Source: Bacteroidota bacterium (GTDB lineage Bacteria; Bacteroidota; Bacteroidia; Bacteroidales; F082). From it: a DNA stretch of 64,000 bases. The stretch covers positions 62,001 to 126,000 of the forward strand of contig WOUZ01000008.1 in NCBI GenBank assembly GCA_009773165.1. Reading direction: 5' to 3'. Both the position numbers and the translations under genes were made by a program. Positions 25,844 through 34,731 of this stretch are shown in pieces; position 1 is the first letter of the stretch, and each line of letters begins with the position of its first letter. Below the pieces are notes generated by a model. That model was given only the letters and a program-made list of their open reading frames with translations. It made no database searches and was not told the origin of the DNA.

Positions 25844-25871
25844 GCCAATTAAATTAAAGTATCTATTTTTG
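25841..25871 (+). promoter_or_regulatory. Promoter of the tRNA-tuf operon
   Basis: TTTG (25841-25844), 19-base spacer, TATTTTTG (25864-25871): a perfect match to the Bacteroidota consensus at ideal spacing. The expected start point is about 25876-25878, some 50 bases before the first tRNA. Confidence 0.85.
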
Positions 25872-25901
25872 CAGACCTTTTTAAAGGGGTCTGCATTTTT
25901 T
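25871..25901 (+). terminator. Terminator overlapping the tRNA-tuf promoter
   Basis: GCAGACC (25871-25877) pairs with GGTCTGC (25888-25894), followed by A and six Ts. The stem begins on the last base of the -7 box. Transcripts entering from xerC-hpf would contain the whole hairpin. Those starting at the tRNA promoter should lack most of its left arm. Confidence 0.7.
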
Positions 25902-25928
25902 ATGTCAGGCAAACGTTCTTAAACAAAA

Positions 25929-26002
25929 GCCGGTGTAGCTCAGTTGGCCAGAGCAGCTGATTTGTAATCAGCTGGTCGGGGGTTCGAATCCCTCTACCGG
26001 CT
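25929..26002 (+). tRNA. tRNA-Thr (TGT)
   Basis: Acceptor GCCGGTG/TACCGGC, anticodon loop TTTGTAA (anticodon TGT), T-arm GGTTCGAATCC, discriminator T. First tRNA of the four-tRNA cluster ahead of tuf. CCA is not encoded. Confidence 0.95.
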
Positions 26003-26024
26003 CAAGTAAGACATTTTGAATTTA

Positions 26025-26106
26025 GGGGGAGTACCAGAGCGGTCAAATGGGGCAGACTGTAAATCTGTTGGCGCAGCCTTCGGAGGTTCGAATCCTTCCT
26101 CCCCCA
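26025..26106 (+). tRNA. tRNA-Tyr (GTA)
   Basis: Acceptor GGGGGAG/CTCCCCC, anticodon loop CTGTAAA (anticodon GTA), and a long variable arm between the anticodon and T-arms as expected for bacterial tRNA-Tyr. Discriminator A. Confidence 0.95.
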
Positions 26107-26116
26107 CAAATTTAAA

Positions 26117-26189
26117 GCGGGAATAGCTCATTTGGTAGAGCGACAGCCTTCCAAGCTGTAGGTGGCCGGTTCGAGCCCGGTTTCCCGCT
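26117..26189 (+). tRNA. tRNA-Gly (TCC)
   Basis: Acceptor GCGGGAA/TTCCCGC, anticodon loop CTTCCAA (anticodon TCC), T-arm GGTTCGAGCCC, discriminator T. It lies 10 bases after tRNA-Tyr. Confidence 0.95.
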
Positions 26190-26194
26190 CAAAA

Positions 26195-26266
26195 GCCGAT
26201 GTAGCTCAGTGGTAGAGCGCTTCCTTGGTAAGGAAGAGGTCACGAGTTCAATCCTCGTCATTGGCT
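26195..26266 (+). tRNA. tRNA-Thr (GGT)
   Basis: Acceptor GCCGATG/CATTGGC (one G-T pair), anticodon loop TTGGTAA (anticodon GGT), T-arm AGTTCAATCCT, discriminator T. Second threonine tRNA of the cluster, 37 bases before tuf. Confidence 0.95.
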
Positions 26267-26303
26267 CAATAAACTTTTAACACCTTTAATAAACAAAGTA
26301 GAT

Positions 26304-27491
26304 ATGGCTAAAGAAAAATTTGCAAGGACCAAGCCACACGTTAACATCGGTACAATTGGTCACGTTGACCACGGTAAGACTACCTTAACTGCTGCTATTA
26401 CATTATGCTTAGCTGCCAAGGGTCTTGCTCAGTTTAAATCATTTGATTCTATTGATGCTGCCCCTGAAGAAAAAGAAAGGGGTATTACAATCAATACTGC
26501 ACACGTTGAGTATGAAACAGTTGCTCGTCACTACGCTCACGTTGACTGTCCTGGTCACGCTGACTACGTGAAGAACATGGTAACAGGAGCTGCTCAAATG
26601 GACGGTGCTATCATTGTAGTAGCTGCTACTGATGGTCCAATGCCTCAAACCCGTGAGCACATTCTTCTTGCACGCCAGGTTGGTGTTCCAAGATTGGTTG
26701 TTTTCATGAACAAAGTCGACCTTGTTGATGATGATGAGTTATTAGAGCTTGTTGAAATGGAAGTAAGAGACCTTCTTACATTCTACAAATTTGACGGTGA
26801 TAACACTCCAGTAATTCAAGGTTCAGCTCTTGGTGGTTTGAACAAAGAACCTAAATGGGTTGAAAAAATTTATGAATTGATGGATGCTTGTGACTCTTGG
26901 ATTCCACTTCCTGAGCGTGATCAAGACAAGCCATTTCTGATGCCTATTGAAGACGTGTTCTCAATCACAGGTCGTGGTACAGTTGCTACAGGTCGTATTG
27001 AAACCGGTGTCATCAACACAGGTGATCCAGTAGAAATTATCGGAATGGGCGCTGAAAAACTCAAATCAGTTGTTACTGGTGTTGAAATGTTCCGTAAAAT
27101 CCTTGATCGTGGTGAAGCTGGTGACAATGCTGGTCTTTTACTACGTGGTATTGACAAAGACGAAATCCGCAGAGGTATGGTTATCGTAGCTCCAGGATCT
27201 GTAAAACCACATAAACACTTCAATGCTGAGGTTTATATCCTCAAAAAAGAAGAAGGTGGCCGTCACACTCCATTCCACAATAAATATCGTCCTCAATTCT
27301 ATTTCAGAACAACTGACGTGACAGGTGAAATCGTTCTTCCTGCAGGTGTTGAAATGGTGATGCCAGGTGATAACCTCACAATTGAAGTTAAATTGATAGC
27401 CGAAATCGCTATGACCAAAGGTTTGCGCTTTGCAATCCGCGAAGGTGGTCGTACTGTGGGTGCTGGTCAGGTAACCGAAATTCTTGACTAA
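26304..27491 (+). CDS. tuf: Elongation factor Tu
   Basis: A 395-residue EF-Tu, the GTPase that carries aminoacyl-tRNA to the ribosome. G1 is GHVDHGKT (about 18-25), the switch region has [14 protein letters not shown]3 DCPGH, G4 NKVD and G5 GSALGG. Domains II and III are complete, with [14 protein letters not shown] and [18 protein letters not shown] at the end. It follows the Thr-Tyr-Gly-Thr tRNA cluster and shares its promoter. Codon choice is regular, as expected for a highly expressed gene. A long hairpin follows the stop. Confidence 0.98.
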   Translation: MAKEKFARTKPHVNIGTIGHVDHGKTTLTAAITLCLAAKGLAQFKSFDSIDAAPEEKERGITINTAHVEYETVARHYAHVDCPGHADYVKNMVTGAAQMDGAIIVVAATDGPMPQTREHILLARQVGVPRLVVFMNKVDLVDDDELLELVEMEVRDLLTFYKFDGDNTPVIQGSALGGLNKEPKWVEKIYELMDACDSWIPLPERDQDKPFLMPIEDVFSITGRGTVATGRIETGVINTGDPVEIIGMGAEKLKSVVTGVEMFRKILDRGEAGDNAGLLLRGIDKDEIRRGMVIVAPGSVKPHKHFNAEVYILKKEEGGRHTPFHNKYRPQFYFRTTDVTGEIVLPAGVEMVMPGDNLTIEVKLIAEIAMTKGLRFAIREGGRTVGAGQVTEILD

Positions 27492-27514
27492 GCAGTAAGC
27501 TAAAATAAAATACC

Positions 27515-27548
27515 ATTAAAGGTGCTCCCTGAAAGGAGCACCTTTAAT
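27515..27548 (+). other. 14-bp hairpin between tuf and tRNA-Trp
   Basis: ATTAAAGGTGCTCC (27515-27528), loop CTGAAA, GGAGCACCTTTAAT (27535-27548). It is perfect over 14 bp but is followed by only a few Ts, so a partial terminator or an RNA-processing site between mRNA and tRNA seems more likely than a full stop. Confidence 0.65.
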
Positions 27549-27559
27549 TAATAATTCAC

Positions 27560-27632
27560 ACGGGTGTAGCTCAATTGGTAGAGTAGTGGTCTCCAAAACC
27601 ATTGGTTGTGGGTTCGAGTCCTACCACCCGTG
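27560..27632 (+). tRNA. tRNA-Trp (CCA)
   Basis: Acceptor ACGGGTG/CACCCGT, anticodon loop CTCCAAA (anticodon CCA), T-arm GGTTCGAGTCC, discriminator G as usual for tryptophan. It lies between tuf and secE, a conserved arrangement in many bacteria. Confidence 0.95.
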
Positions 27633-27654
27633 CAACTTAAAAAGAAATAAATCG

Positions 27655-27852
27655 ATGTCAAAATTCAGCATTGTCAACTACGCAAAGGAAAGTTATACCG
27701 AATTGATGCAAAAGGTATCATGGCCCACTTGGAGCGAGCTGCAAAGCAGTGCTATGGTTGTATCCATTGCTTCCCTCTTAATCGCTACGGTGGTTTACCT
27801 GATGGATATATCATTCAGAACGATCCTTGAAAATTTTTACAAACTTTTTTAA
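27655..27852 (+). CDS. secE: Preprotein translocase subunit SecE
   Basis: A 65-residue single-span SecE, the clamp subunit of SecYEG. The cytoplasmic amphipathic helix YAKESYTELMQKVSWPTWSELQSS holds the conserved WPTW. One membrane segment follows (MVVSIASLLIATVVYLMDI). ATG at 27655 is chosen; any in-frame start further upstream would lie inside tRNA-Trp. It is followed by nusG as in most bacteria. Confidence 0.95.
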   Translation: MSKFSIVNYAKESYTELMQKVSWPTWSELQSSAMVVSIASLLIATVVYLMDISFRTILENFYKLF

Positions 27853-27917
27853 GGGGAAGACTGAGTAATTCTGATAAAGATTTTTTGTGTTCCAATAATT
27901 CAAGTATTTGATTCTCA

Positions 27918-28463
27918 ATGAGTGATTCCTTAGAAAAAAAGTGGTATGTAGTCCGTGCAATCAGCGGTAAGGAAAAAAAGGTAAAGGAATACCTTGATTC
28001 CGAAATCGTTCGTCTGGGATTGCAATCATCAATTTCTCAGGTACTTATTCCAACTGAGAAAGTGTTTCAAATCAGAAAAGGGAAAAAAATTAGCAAAGAG
28101 CGAAATTATTTTCCTGGTTATGTTCTGGTAGAAGCATTACTCACTGGAGAAATCCCTCATATCATTAAATCTATACCAAATGTGTTAGGATTTCTTGGTA
28201 CAAAAGGAGAAGCAGATCCACTACGACCTGCGGAGGTCAAAAGGATACTTGGTAAAGTTGATGAGTTATCCGAGATGGGTGAGGAAGTTAATATTCCTTT
28301 CATCATAGGAGAAACCGTTACCGTTACTGATGGACCTTTTAACAGCTTCAGCGGCGTGATAGAAGAGATTAATGAGGAGAAAAAGAAGCTAAAAGTCATG
28401 GTAAAGATTTTTGGCAGAAAAACTCCGCTTGAGCTCAGTTTCATGCAAGTAGAAAAAGAATAA
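27918..28463 (+). CDS. nusG: Transcription termination/antitermination factor NusG
   Basis: A 181-residue NusG. The N-terminal NGN domain (KKWYVVRAISGKEKKVKEYL, then NYFPGYVLVEA and IPNVLGFLG) binds RNA polymerase. The C-terminal KOW domain (IGETVTVTDGPFNSFSGVIEEI) contacts Rho or ribosomal protein S10. Standard length and place between secE and rplK. Confidence 0.97.
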   Translation: MSDSLEKKWYVVRAISGKEKKVKEYLDSEIVRLGLQSSISQVLIPTEKVFQIRKGKKISKERNYFPGYVLVEALLTGEIPHIIKSIPNVLGFLGTKGEADPLRPAEVKRILGKVDELSEMGEEVNIPFIIGETVTVTDGPFNSFSGVIEEINEEKKKLKVMVKIFGRKTPLELSFMQVEKE

Positions 28464-28508
28464 TTAAAACACAAACTTCCTTCATATACAATCTTATAAA
28501 GGATTAAA

Positions 28509-28955
28509 ATGGCAAAAGAAGTAAGCGCATTAGTAAAACTGCAAATCAAAGGAGGAGCCGCTAATCCTTCTCCACCGGTTGGTCCCGCATTGGGATCAAA
28601 AGGTGTCAACATCATGGAGTTTTGCAAACAATTCAATGCCCGTACACAAGATATGGCTGGAAAAATTGTTCCGGTTATCATCACTGTGTATAAGGATAAA
28701 TCATTTGAATTTATTGTAAAAGCACCACCTGTTGCCATACAGATCAGAGAACTTGCTGCTATTAAGAAAGGTTCAGCAGAACCCAACAGAGCAAAAGTTG
28801 GTTCGATCACATGGGATCAAGTACGAGCTATTGCTGAGAACAAGATGAAAGATTTAAATGCTTTCACCATGGAATCAGCCATGAAAATGGTAGCAGGTAC
28901 AGCCCGTAGTATGGGAGTAAAAGTGACAGGCGACGCCCCATTTGAATTAAACTAA
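28509..28955 (+). CDS. rplK: Ribosomal protein uL11
   Basis: A 148-residue uL11 of the GTPase-associated centre. The N-terminal domain has [22 protein letters not shown] and the proline-rich turn. The RNA-binding C-terminal domain ends [16 protein letters not shown]. It is 45 bases after nusG in the secE-nusG-rplKAJL operon. Confidence 0.98.
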   Translation: MAKEVSALVKLQIKGGAANPSPPVGPALGSKGVNIMEFCKQFNARTQDMAGKIVPVIITVYKDKSFEFIVKAPPVAIQIRELAAIKKGSAEPNRAKVGSITWDQVRAIAENKMKDLNAFTMESAMKMVAGTARSMGVKVTGDAPFELN

Positions 28956-29010
28956 AGTGGGATACTTTAGTTTACACGCATTTTGTAGAACCCTTAACAC
29001 ATTAAGTTAA

Positions 29011-29706
29011 ATGGCAAATTTGACCAGAAAACAGAAAGACGCTCTGGGTAAGTTCGACAAAAGCAAGATTTACTCCTTGAATGAAGCAGTTGATATCGTC
29101 AAAAAAATCACTTACACCAAGTTTGACGCTTCTGTTGACCTCAACATCCGTTTAGGAGTTGACCCCCGTAAAGCCAATCAAATGGTTCGCGGATCGGTTA
29201 GACTACCTCATGGATCGGGAAAGGTGATGCGGGTTTTGGTATTATGTACCCCCGATAAAGAACAGGAAGCGAAAGATGCAGGTGCTGATTTCGTCGGTTT
29301 GGATGAGTACATTCAAAAAATTAAAGACGGTTGGACGGATATTGACGTCGTTATTACCACTCCCAATGTAATGCCCAAAGTTGGTGCTTTAGGAAGAATC
29401 CTCGGACCCCGTGGATTGATGCCTAACCCAAAAACAGGCACAGTTACAATGGAAATTGGTAAAGCTGTTCAGGAAGTAAAAGCTGGTAAAATCGACTTTA
29501 AAGTTGATAAGTATGGAATCGTACATGCCGGCGTTGCTAAAGTTAGCTTCGACGCAGAGAAAGTTGTTGAAAATGCAAGAGAGTTGATCCAGACTATCGT
29601 CAAACTCAAACCTTCTGCAGCAAAAGGTACTTATGTAAAAAGTATTTACGTATCAAGTACTATGAGTCCAGGAGTTCAAATCGACCTTAAATCAGTAACA
29701 GTCTAA
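29011..29706 (+). CDS. rplA: Ribosomal protein uL1
   Basis: A 231-residue uL1 of the ribosomal L1 stalk. It shows the family segments [20 protein letters not shown], then [36 protein letters not shown] and the C-terminal [13 protein letters not shown]. In many bacteria uL1 represses its own operon mRNA; no such leader site was recognised here. Confidence 0.98.
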   Translation: MANLTRKQKDALGKFDKSKIYSLNEAVDIVKKITYTKFDASVDLNIRLGVDPRKANQMVRGSVRLPHGSGKVMRVLVLCTPDKEQEAKDAGADFVGLDEYIQKIKDGWTDIDVVITTPNVMPKVGALGRILGPRGLMPNPKTGTVTMEIGKAVQEVKAGKIDFKVDKYGIVHAGVAKVSFDAEKVVENARELIQTIVKLKPSAAKGTYVKSIYVSSTMSPGVQIDLKSVTV

Positions 29707-29729
29707 ATCAGAAAAAGGAAGTTATTGAT

Positions 29730-30251
29730 ATGAGAAAAGAAGAAAAACTATCTATTATTGAAGGCATAGCCGAGAAACTGGTTGCTAACCCTAATTTCTA
29801 TCTGACAGACATTTCAGATTTGAATGCCGAAAGCACAGCCAAACTCCGCCGCCTTTGCTTTAGCCGCGACATCGAATTACTTGTTGTGAAAAATGCATTG
29901 CTACGCAAGGCTATGGAACGTACAGGTGTCGATATGAGTGAGTTGTATGATGTACTTAAAGGTGCAACCTCAATAATGTTTTCAGAAACAGGAAATGCTC
30001 CTGCAAAATTAATAAAAGATTTTCGCAAGACATCAGCAAGACCTGTATTGAAAGCAGCATTTATTGAAGAAGCAGCTTACATTGGCGACAACCAAATTGA
30101 CTTCCTCATCAACGTTAAATCCAAAAATGATCTTATTGGCGACTTGGTTGCATTGCTGCAATCACCTGCTAAGAATGTTATTGGCGCGTTGCAGTCGGGT
30201 GGTCATAAACTTAGCGGAATCGTTAAAACCCTCTCTGAAAGAGAAGGATAG
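29730..30251 (+). CDS. rplJ: Ribosomal protein uL10
   Basis: A 173-residue uL10, the base of the L7/L12 stalk. The N-terminal rRNA-binding half contains LSIIEGIAEKLVANPNFYLTD and the C-terminal helix GALQSGGHKLSGIVKTLSER binds L7/L12 dimers. It lies 23 bases after rplA. Confidence 0.97.
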   Translation: MRKEEKLSIIEGIAEKLVANPNFYLTDISDLNAESTAKLRRLCFSRDIELLVVKNALLRKAMERTGVDMSELYDVLKGATSIMFSETGNAPAKLIKDFRKTSARPVLKAAFIEEAAYIGDNQIDFLINVKSKNDLIGDLVALLQSPAKNVIGALQSGGHKLSGIVKTLSEREG

Positions 30252-30320
30252 ATCAGAATTATTAGAATTCAAAAAAGGCAAAAAAAATATTATTGTAATC
30301 ACTATTAAAACGTAAATAAA

Positions 30321-30701
30321 ATGGCAGATTTGAAAGCTTTCGCAGAGCAATTGGTAAACCTCACAGTAAAAGAGGTAAACGAATTAGCTACCATTTTGAA
30401 AGAAGAATATGGTATTGAACCCGCTGCTGCAGCTGTAGCAGTTGCCGCTGCACCCGGTGCTGGTGCTGACGCTCCTGTTGTTGAAGAAAAGACTTCTTTT
30501 GACGTCATTCTTAAAGCAGCCGGCGCCTCCAAACTTGCAGTTGTTAAATTGGTAAAAGAACTCACCAGTCTTGGTTTGAAAGAAGCTAAAGAATTGGTTG
30601 ATGCAGCTCCAAAACCAATTAAAGAAGGTGTTAGCAAAGACGAAGCCAATGCATTAAAATCTCAGTTAGAAGAAGCTGGTGCAGAGGTTGAAGTTAAGTA
30701 A
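30321..30701 (+). CDS. rplL: Ribosomal protein bL12 (L7/L12)
   Basis: A 126-residue L7/L12. The N-terminal dimerisation helix [23 protein letters not shown] is followed by an Ala-rich hinge ([17 protein letters not shown], about 37-53). The C-terminal factor-binding domain has [21 protein letters not shown] and ends in [10 protein letters not shown]. Four or more copies per ribosome recruit translation GTPases. Confidence 0.98.
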   Translation: MADLKAFAEQLVNLTVKEVNELATILKEEYGIEPAAAAVAVAAAPGAGADAPVVEEKTSFDVILKAAGASKLAVVKLVKELTSLGLKEAKELVDAAPKPIKEGVSKDEANALKSQLEEAGAEVEVK

Positions 30702-30735
30702 GAAGGATAGAATTTCTGCAAAATTTGAGGCAAAC

Positions 30736-30771
30736 AACCTCTATCTCAAGACAATTTGAGATAGAGGTTTT
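30736..30771 (+). other. 14-bp hairpin in the rplL-rpoB gap
   Basis: AACCTCTATCTCAA (30736-30749), loop GACAAT, TTGAGATAGAGGTT (30756-30769), then two more Ts. It lies 35 bases after rplL. A partial terminator or processing site at this point would lower rpoBC relative to ribosomal protein mRNA, as in other bacteria. A weaker 5-bp hairpin (30820-30835) lies nearer to rpoB. Confidence 0.7.
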
Positions 30772-30853
30772 GCGCCTATTTTGCATTTTGTGAATATTGT
30801 TTCTTTTTATTTTTAATCCGCCTGCCTCAACAGGCTTCCAAAACTTTAAGACC

Positions 30854-33800
30854 TTGGCAGTAAAATCATCCGAAAGAATCAGTTTCGCATCCACGAAAAG
30901 TTCAATTAACTATCCGGATTTTCTGGATATTCAGCTACAATCCTTCCAGGATTTTTTCCAGCTGGATACAAACACCGAGAACCGTAAAGAAGAAGGTCTT
31001 TACAAGGTTTTCGCTGAGAATTTCCCAATCACGGATGCACGAAACAACTTTGTATTAGAATTTCTTGACTATTTTGTAGATCCTCCACGTTACACTATAG
31101 AAGAGTGTATTGAGCGTGGGCTAACCTACAGCGTACCTCTTAAGGCGAAGCTTAAGCTATATTGCACCGATCCTGAACACGAAGACTTTGAAACAATCGT
31201 CCAGGATGTCTATTTGGGAATGATCCCATATATGACACCTAAAGGCACTTTTGTTGTTAATGGCGCAGAACGCGTAGTTGTATCCCAATTACACCGCTCT
31301 CCTGGCGTTTTCTTCGGTCAGCACAAACATGCAAACGGCACACAGCTTTATTCGGCCAGAATCATCCCCTTTAAAGGATCATGGATGGAATTCTCGACCG
31401 ACATAAATAACGTCATGTATGCCTACATTGACAGAAAGAAAAAATTACCTGTAACAACTCTCCTTCGTGCCATTGGATTCGAAACTGACAAGGATATCCT
31501 TGAAATTTTCAATCTTGCCGAAGAAGTAAAAGTTAGTAAAGCAGGACTTAAACGCGTATTAGGAAGAAAGCTGGCAGCTAGGGTTGTACGTTCCTGGATT
31601 GAAGATTTCGTTGACGAAGATACCGGTGAAGTAGTGTCTATCGAAAGAAATGAAGTCATCATTGAGCGTGAAACAATCTTAGAAAACGACCATATTGACC
31701 TTATCGTTGATTCAGGGGTAAAAGCAATTCTTTTACATCGTGAGGATTTCAACACTTCGGAATATGCAATTATTTTTAATACGCTTCAGAAAGATACAGC
31801 TAATTCTGAAAAGGAAGCTGTTGAGTTTATATACAGACAGTTAAGGAATGCTGAGCCACCGGATGAAGAAACGGCCAGAGGCATTATCGACAAATTATTC
31901 TTTTCGGATAAACGATACGACCTTGGTGAGGTAGGTCGTTACAGGATCAATAGAAAATTGAATCTCCATATCTCGGAAGAAACTAAGGTTCTTACCAAAG
32001 AAGATATAATTTCAATTATCAAATATCTTGTTGAGCTTGCAAATGCAAAAACTGAGGTAGATGATATCGACCATTTAAGTAATCGTCGTGTCAGGACTGT
32101 AGGTGAACAATTGTATGCTCAATTTGGAGTTGGTTTAGCCCGTATGGCAAGAACCATTCGTGAACGTATGAATGTGCGTGATAACGAAGTATTTACTCCA
32201 ACAGATCTTATCAATGCTAAAACATTATCATCTGTAATAAATTCTTTCTTTGGAACAAATCAGCTCTCGCAGTTCATGGATCAAACAAATCCGCTGTCAG
32301 AGGTTACCCACAAGAGAAGGATTTCAGCACTCGGACCAGGTGGTCTATCAAGGGAGCGTGCAGGATTTGAAGTTCGTGACGTTCACTACACCCATTACGG
32401 GCGTTTGTGTACAATTGAAACACCTGAAGGTCCTAACATCGGTTTGATTTCATCCTTATGTGTTTATGCTAAAATCAACAAGCTCGGTTTCATTGAAACA
32501 CCATACAGAGTCGTAAAAGAAGGTAGGGTTGATTTGAATGATAAGCCTGTTTATCTTAGTGCTGAAGAAGAAGAAAATAGAATTATCGCTCAGGCTACCA
32601 CTCCAATGGAGAGTAATGGTTTGTTCAGTGAAGATAGAGTAAAAGTAAGGTATCTTGCTGATTATCCAATCATTGAGAGGGAGAAAGTTGACTTGATTGA
32701 CGTTGCTCCAAATCAGATTGCCTCTATTGCCGCATCATTAATTCCGTTTCTTGAGCATGACGATGCAAACCGTGCGCTCATGGGATCAAACATGATGCGT
32801 CAGGCTGTCCCTCTGTTACAACCTGAAACTCCAATCGTTGGAACAGGGATCGAACGTTCAGTTGCTGAAGATTCACGAGTTCTGATTAATGCAGAAGGTG
32901 AAGGTGAAGTCATTTTTGTTGATGCTACGAAAATTACCATTAGGTATGACCGTACTGAAGAGGAGAAAATTCTCAGCTTCGATGAAGATGTTAAAACATA
33001 TCACCTGACGAAATACATCAGAACGAATCAAAACACAAGCATCAACCTCAAACCTATTGTTCACAGAAGTGACAGAGTAACAAAAGGTCAAGTTTTGTGC
33101 GAAGGTTATGCAACCCAGAATGGAGAGCTTGCCATTGGCCGCAATCTTATGGTTGCTTTCATGCCTTGGAAAGGTTATAATTTTGAAGATGCTATCGTAA
33201 TTTCTGAAAAAATCGTTAAAGACGATATTTTCACCTCAATACATATTGAAGAGTTTTCATTAGAGGTTCGCGACACCAAACGTGGTATTGAAGAATTGAC
33301 CAATGATATTCCAAATGTTAGTGCTGAGGCTACAAAAGATCTGGATGAAAACGGTTTGATTCGTATTGGTGCTGAAGTAGCAGAAGGAGATATTTTGATT
33401 GGAAAGATTACACCTAAGGGTGAAAGTGATCCAACTCCAGAAGAGAAACTACTTCGTGCTATTTTTGGTGATAAAGCGGGTGATGTTAAAAATGCATCGC
33501 TGAAAGCACCACCATCCATGAAAGGTGTTGTCATTGATAAGAAACTTTTCTCAAGGGTTATCAAAGACAGAAAATCGAAAGCCAAAGATAAAGATCTTGT
33601 TCAGGAATTAGATGAGCAATTCCACAGACAAACCAGTGAACTTAAAAATAAACTGGTCGACAAGCTCTTATTGTTGCTTAATGGAAGAACTTCACAGGGA
33701 GTAATGAATAATTACAAGGAAACTATAATCCCAAAGAAGTCGAAATTTACACAGAAAGCGCTGTTAGCAATTGATTTTGCCACAATCAATCCCAATAAAT

Positions 33801-34660
33801 GGACAACGGATAAGGATGATAACGAGAAGATTAAGACCCTTATTCATAATTACAATATCAAGCATAAGGAATACTATGGTATTTACAACCGTAAAAAGTT
33901 TGTAGCCACTGTAGGTGATGAACTTCCAAATGGTATCGTTCAAATGGCTAAGGTTTACGTTGCTAAAAAACGTAAACTTAACATTGGGGATAAAATGGCG
34001 GGTCGTCATGGAAACAAAGGTATTGTAGCCCGTATTGTACGTGAAGAGGATATGCCATTTCTACAGGATGGAACTCCTGTTGACATTGTACTGAATCCTC
34101 TTGGTGTACCTTCCCGTATGAACCTTGGTCAAATCTATGAAACTGTACTTGGTTGGGCCGGAGCAAAATTAGGCGTTAAATTTGCCACTCCAATTTTTGA
34201 TGGTGCACATATCGACGAAATTAATGGGTATCTACAAAAAGCAGGCTTGCCTGAAAACGGGAGCGTTTACCTTTATGATGGCGGAACGGGAGAGCGTTTT
34301 GATCAGCCTGCAACAGTAGGTTATATCTATATGCTAAAGCTTCACCATATGGTTGATGACAAAATGCATGCTCGTTCAATTGGACCATATTCACTTATTA
34401 CTCAGCAACCATTGGGCGGTAAAGCTCAATTCGGGGGTCAGCGTTTTGGTGAGATGGAAGTTTGGGCACTTGAAGCTTTTGGGGCATCTAATATTCTTCA
34501 GGAAATACTTACCGTCAAATCAGATGATGTTGTCGGTAGAGCAAAAGCATATGAAGCCATTGTTAAAGGTGATAATATGCCGACTCCAGGTATTCCCGAA
34601 TCATTCAATGTTCTCATCCATGAACTTCGGGGCTTAGGTCTGGAAGTAACCTTCGACTAA
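30854..34660 (+). CDS. rpoB: RNA polymerase beta subunit
   Basis: A 1268-residue RpoB when started at TTG 30854. This start gives the N-terminus [14 protein letters not shown] that fits Bacteroidota RpoB; an in-frame TTG at 30797 would add an unlikely hydrophobic 19-residue extension that reads through a leader hairpin. Recognisable segments include [20 protein letters not shown], the fork and rifampicin region ([20 protein letters not shown], then [12 protein letters not shown]), the active-site [13 protein letters not shown] and C-terminal [18 protein letters not shown]. There is no large insertion. It is co-transcribed with rpoC across a hairpin-containing gap. Confidence 0.97.
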   Translation: MAVKSSERISFASTKSSINYPDFLDIQLQSFQDFFQLDTNTENRKEEGLYKVFAENFPITDARNNFVLEFLDYFVDPPRYTIEECIERGLTYSVPLKAKLKLYCTDPEHEDFETIVQDVYLGMIPYMTPKGTFVVNGAERVVVSQLHRSPGVFFGQHKHANGTQLYSARIIPFKGSWMEFSTDINNVMYAYIDRKKKLPVTTLLRAIGFETDKDILEIFNLAEEVKVSKAGLKRVLGRKLAARVVRSWIEDFVDEDTGEVVSIERNEVIIERETILENDHIDLIVDSGVKAILLHREDFNTSEYAIIFNTLQKDTANSEKEAVEFIYRQLRNAEPPDEETARGIIDKLFFSDKRYDLGEVGRYRINRKLNLHISEETKVLTKEDIISIIKYLVELANAKTEVDDIDHLSNRRVRTVGEQLYAQFGVGLARMARTIRERMNVRDNEVFTPTDLINAKTLSSVINSFFGTNQLSQFMDQTNPLSEVTHKRRISALGPGGLSRERAGFEVRDVHYTHYGRLCTIETPEGPNIGLISSLCVYAKINKLGFIETPYRVVKEGRVDLNDKPVYLSAEEEENRIIAQATTPMESNGLFSEDRVKVRYLADYPIIEREKVDLIDVAPNQIASIAASLIPFLEHDDANRALMGSNMMRQAVPLLQPETPIVGTGIERSVAEDSRVLINAEGEGEVIFVDATKITIRYDRTEEEKILSFDEDVKTYHLTKYIRTNQNTSINLKPIVHRSDRVTKGQVLCEGYATQNGELAIGRNLMVAFMPWKGYNFEDAIVISEKIVKDDIFTSIHIEEFSLEVRDTKRGIEELTNDIPNVSAEATKDLDENGLIRIGAEVAEGDILIGKITPKGESDPTPEEKLLRAIFGDKAGDVKNASLKAPPSMKGVVIDKKLFSRVIKDRKSKAKDKDLVQELDEQFHRQTSELKNKLVDKLLLLLNGRTSQGVMNNYKETIIPKKSKFTQKALLAIDFATINPNKWTTDKDDNEKIKTLIHNYNIKHKEYYGIYNRKKFVATVGDELPNGIVQMAKVYVAKKRKLNIGDKMAGRHGNKGIVARIVREEDMPFLQDGTPVDIVLNPLGVPSRMNLGQIYETVLGWAGAKLGVKFATPIFDGAHIDEINGYLQKAGLPENGSVYLYDGGTGERFDQPATVGYIYMLKLHHMVDDKMHARSIGPYSLITQQPLGGKAQFGGQRFGEMEVWALEAFGASNILQEILTVKSDDVVGRAKAYEAIVKGDNMPTPGIPESFNVLIHELRGLGLEVTFD

Positions 34661-34670
34661 AAATACACTT

Positions 34671-34697
34671 TGCAATCCCGCTTCTTGCGGGATTGCA
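34671..34697 (+). other. 11-bp hairpin in the rpoB-rpoC gap
   Basis: TGCAATCCCGC (34671-34681), loop TTCTT, GCGGGATTGCA (34687-34697). It begins 11 bases after the rpoB stop and lacks a following T-run. An mRNA-processing or stability element is more likely than a terminator, because rpoC must be expressed. Confidence 0.65.
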
Positions 34698-34731
34698 TTA
34701 AACAATCTTTTAACAAACAGATCACAACAAT

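Noticed and set aside
27586-27654. Longer N-terminal start for SecE at 27586
   Set aside because: It would begin inside tRNA-Trp and adds residues unlike any SecE.
30797-30853. rpoB start at TTG 30797
   Set aside because: The added residues are hydrophobic and read through a hairpin; alignment from memory with Bacteroidota RpoB supports 30854.
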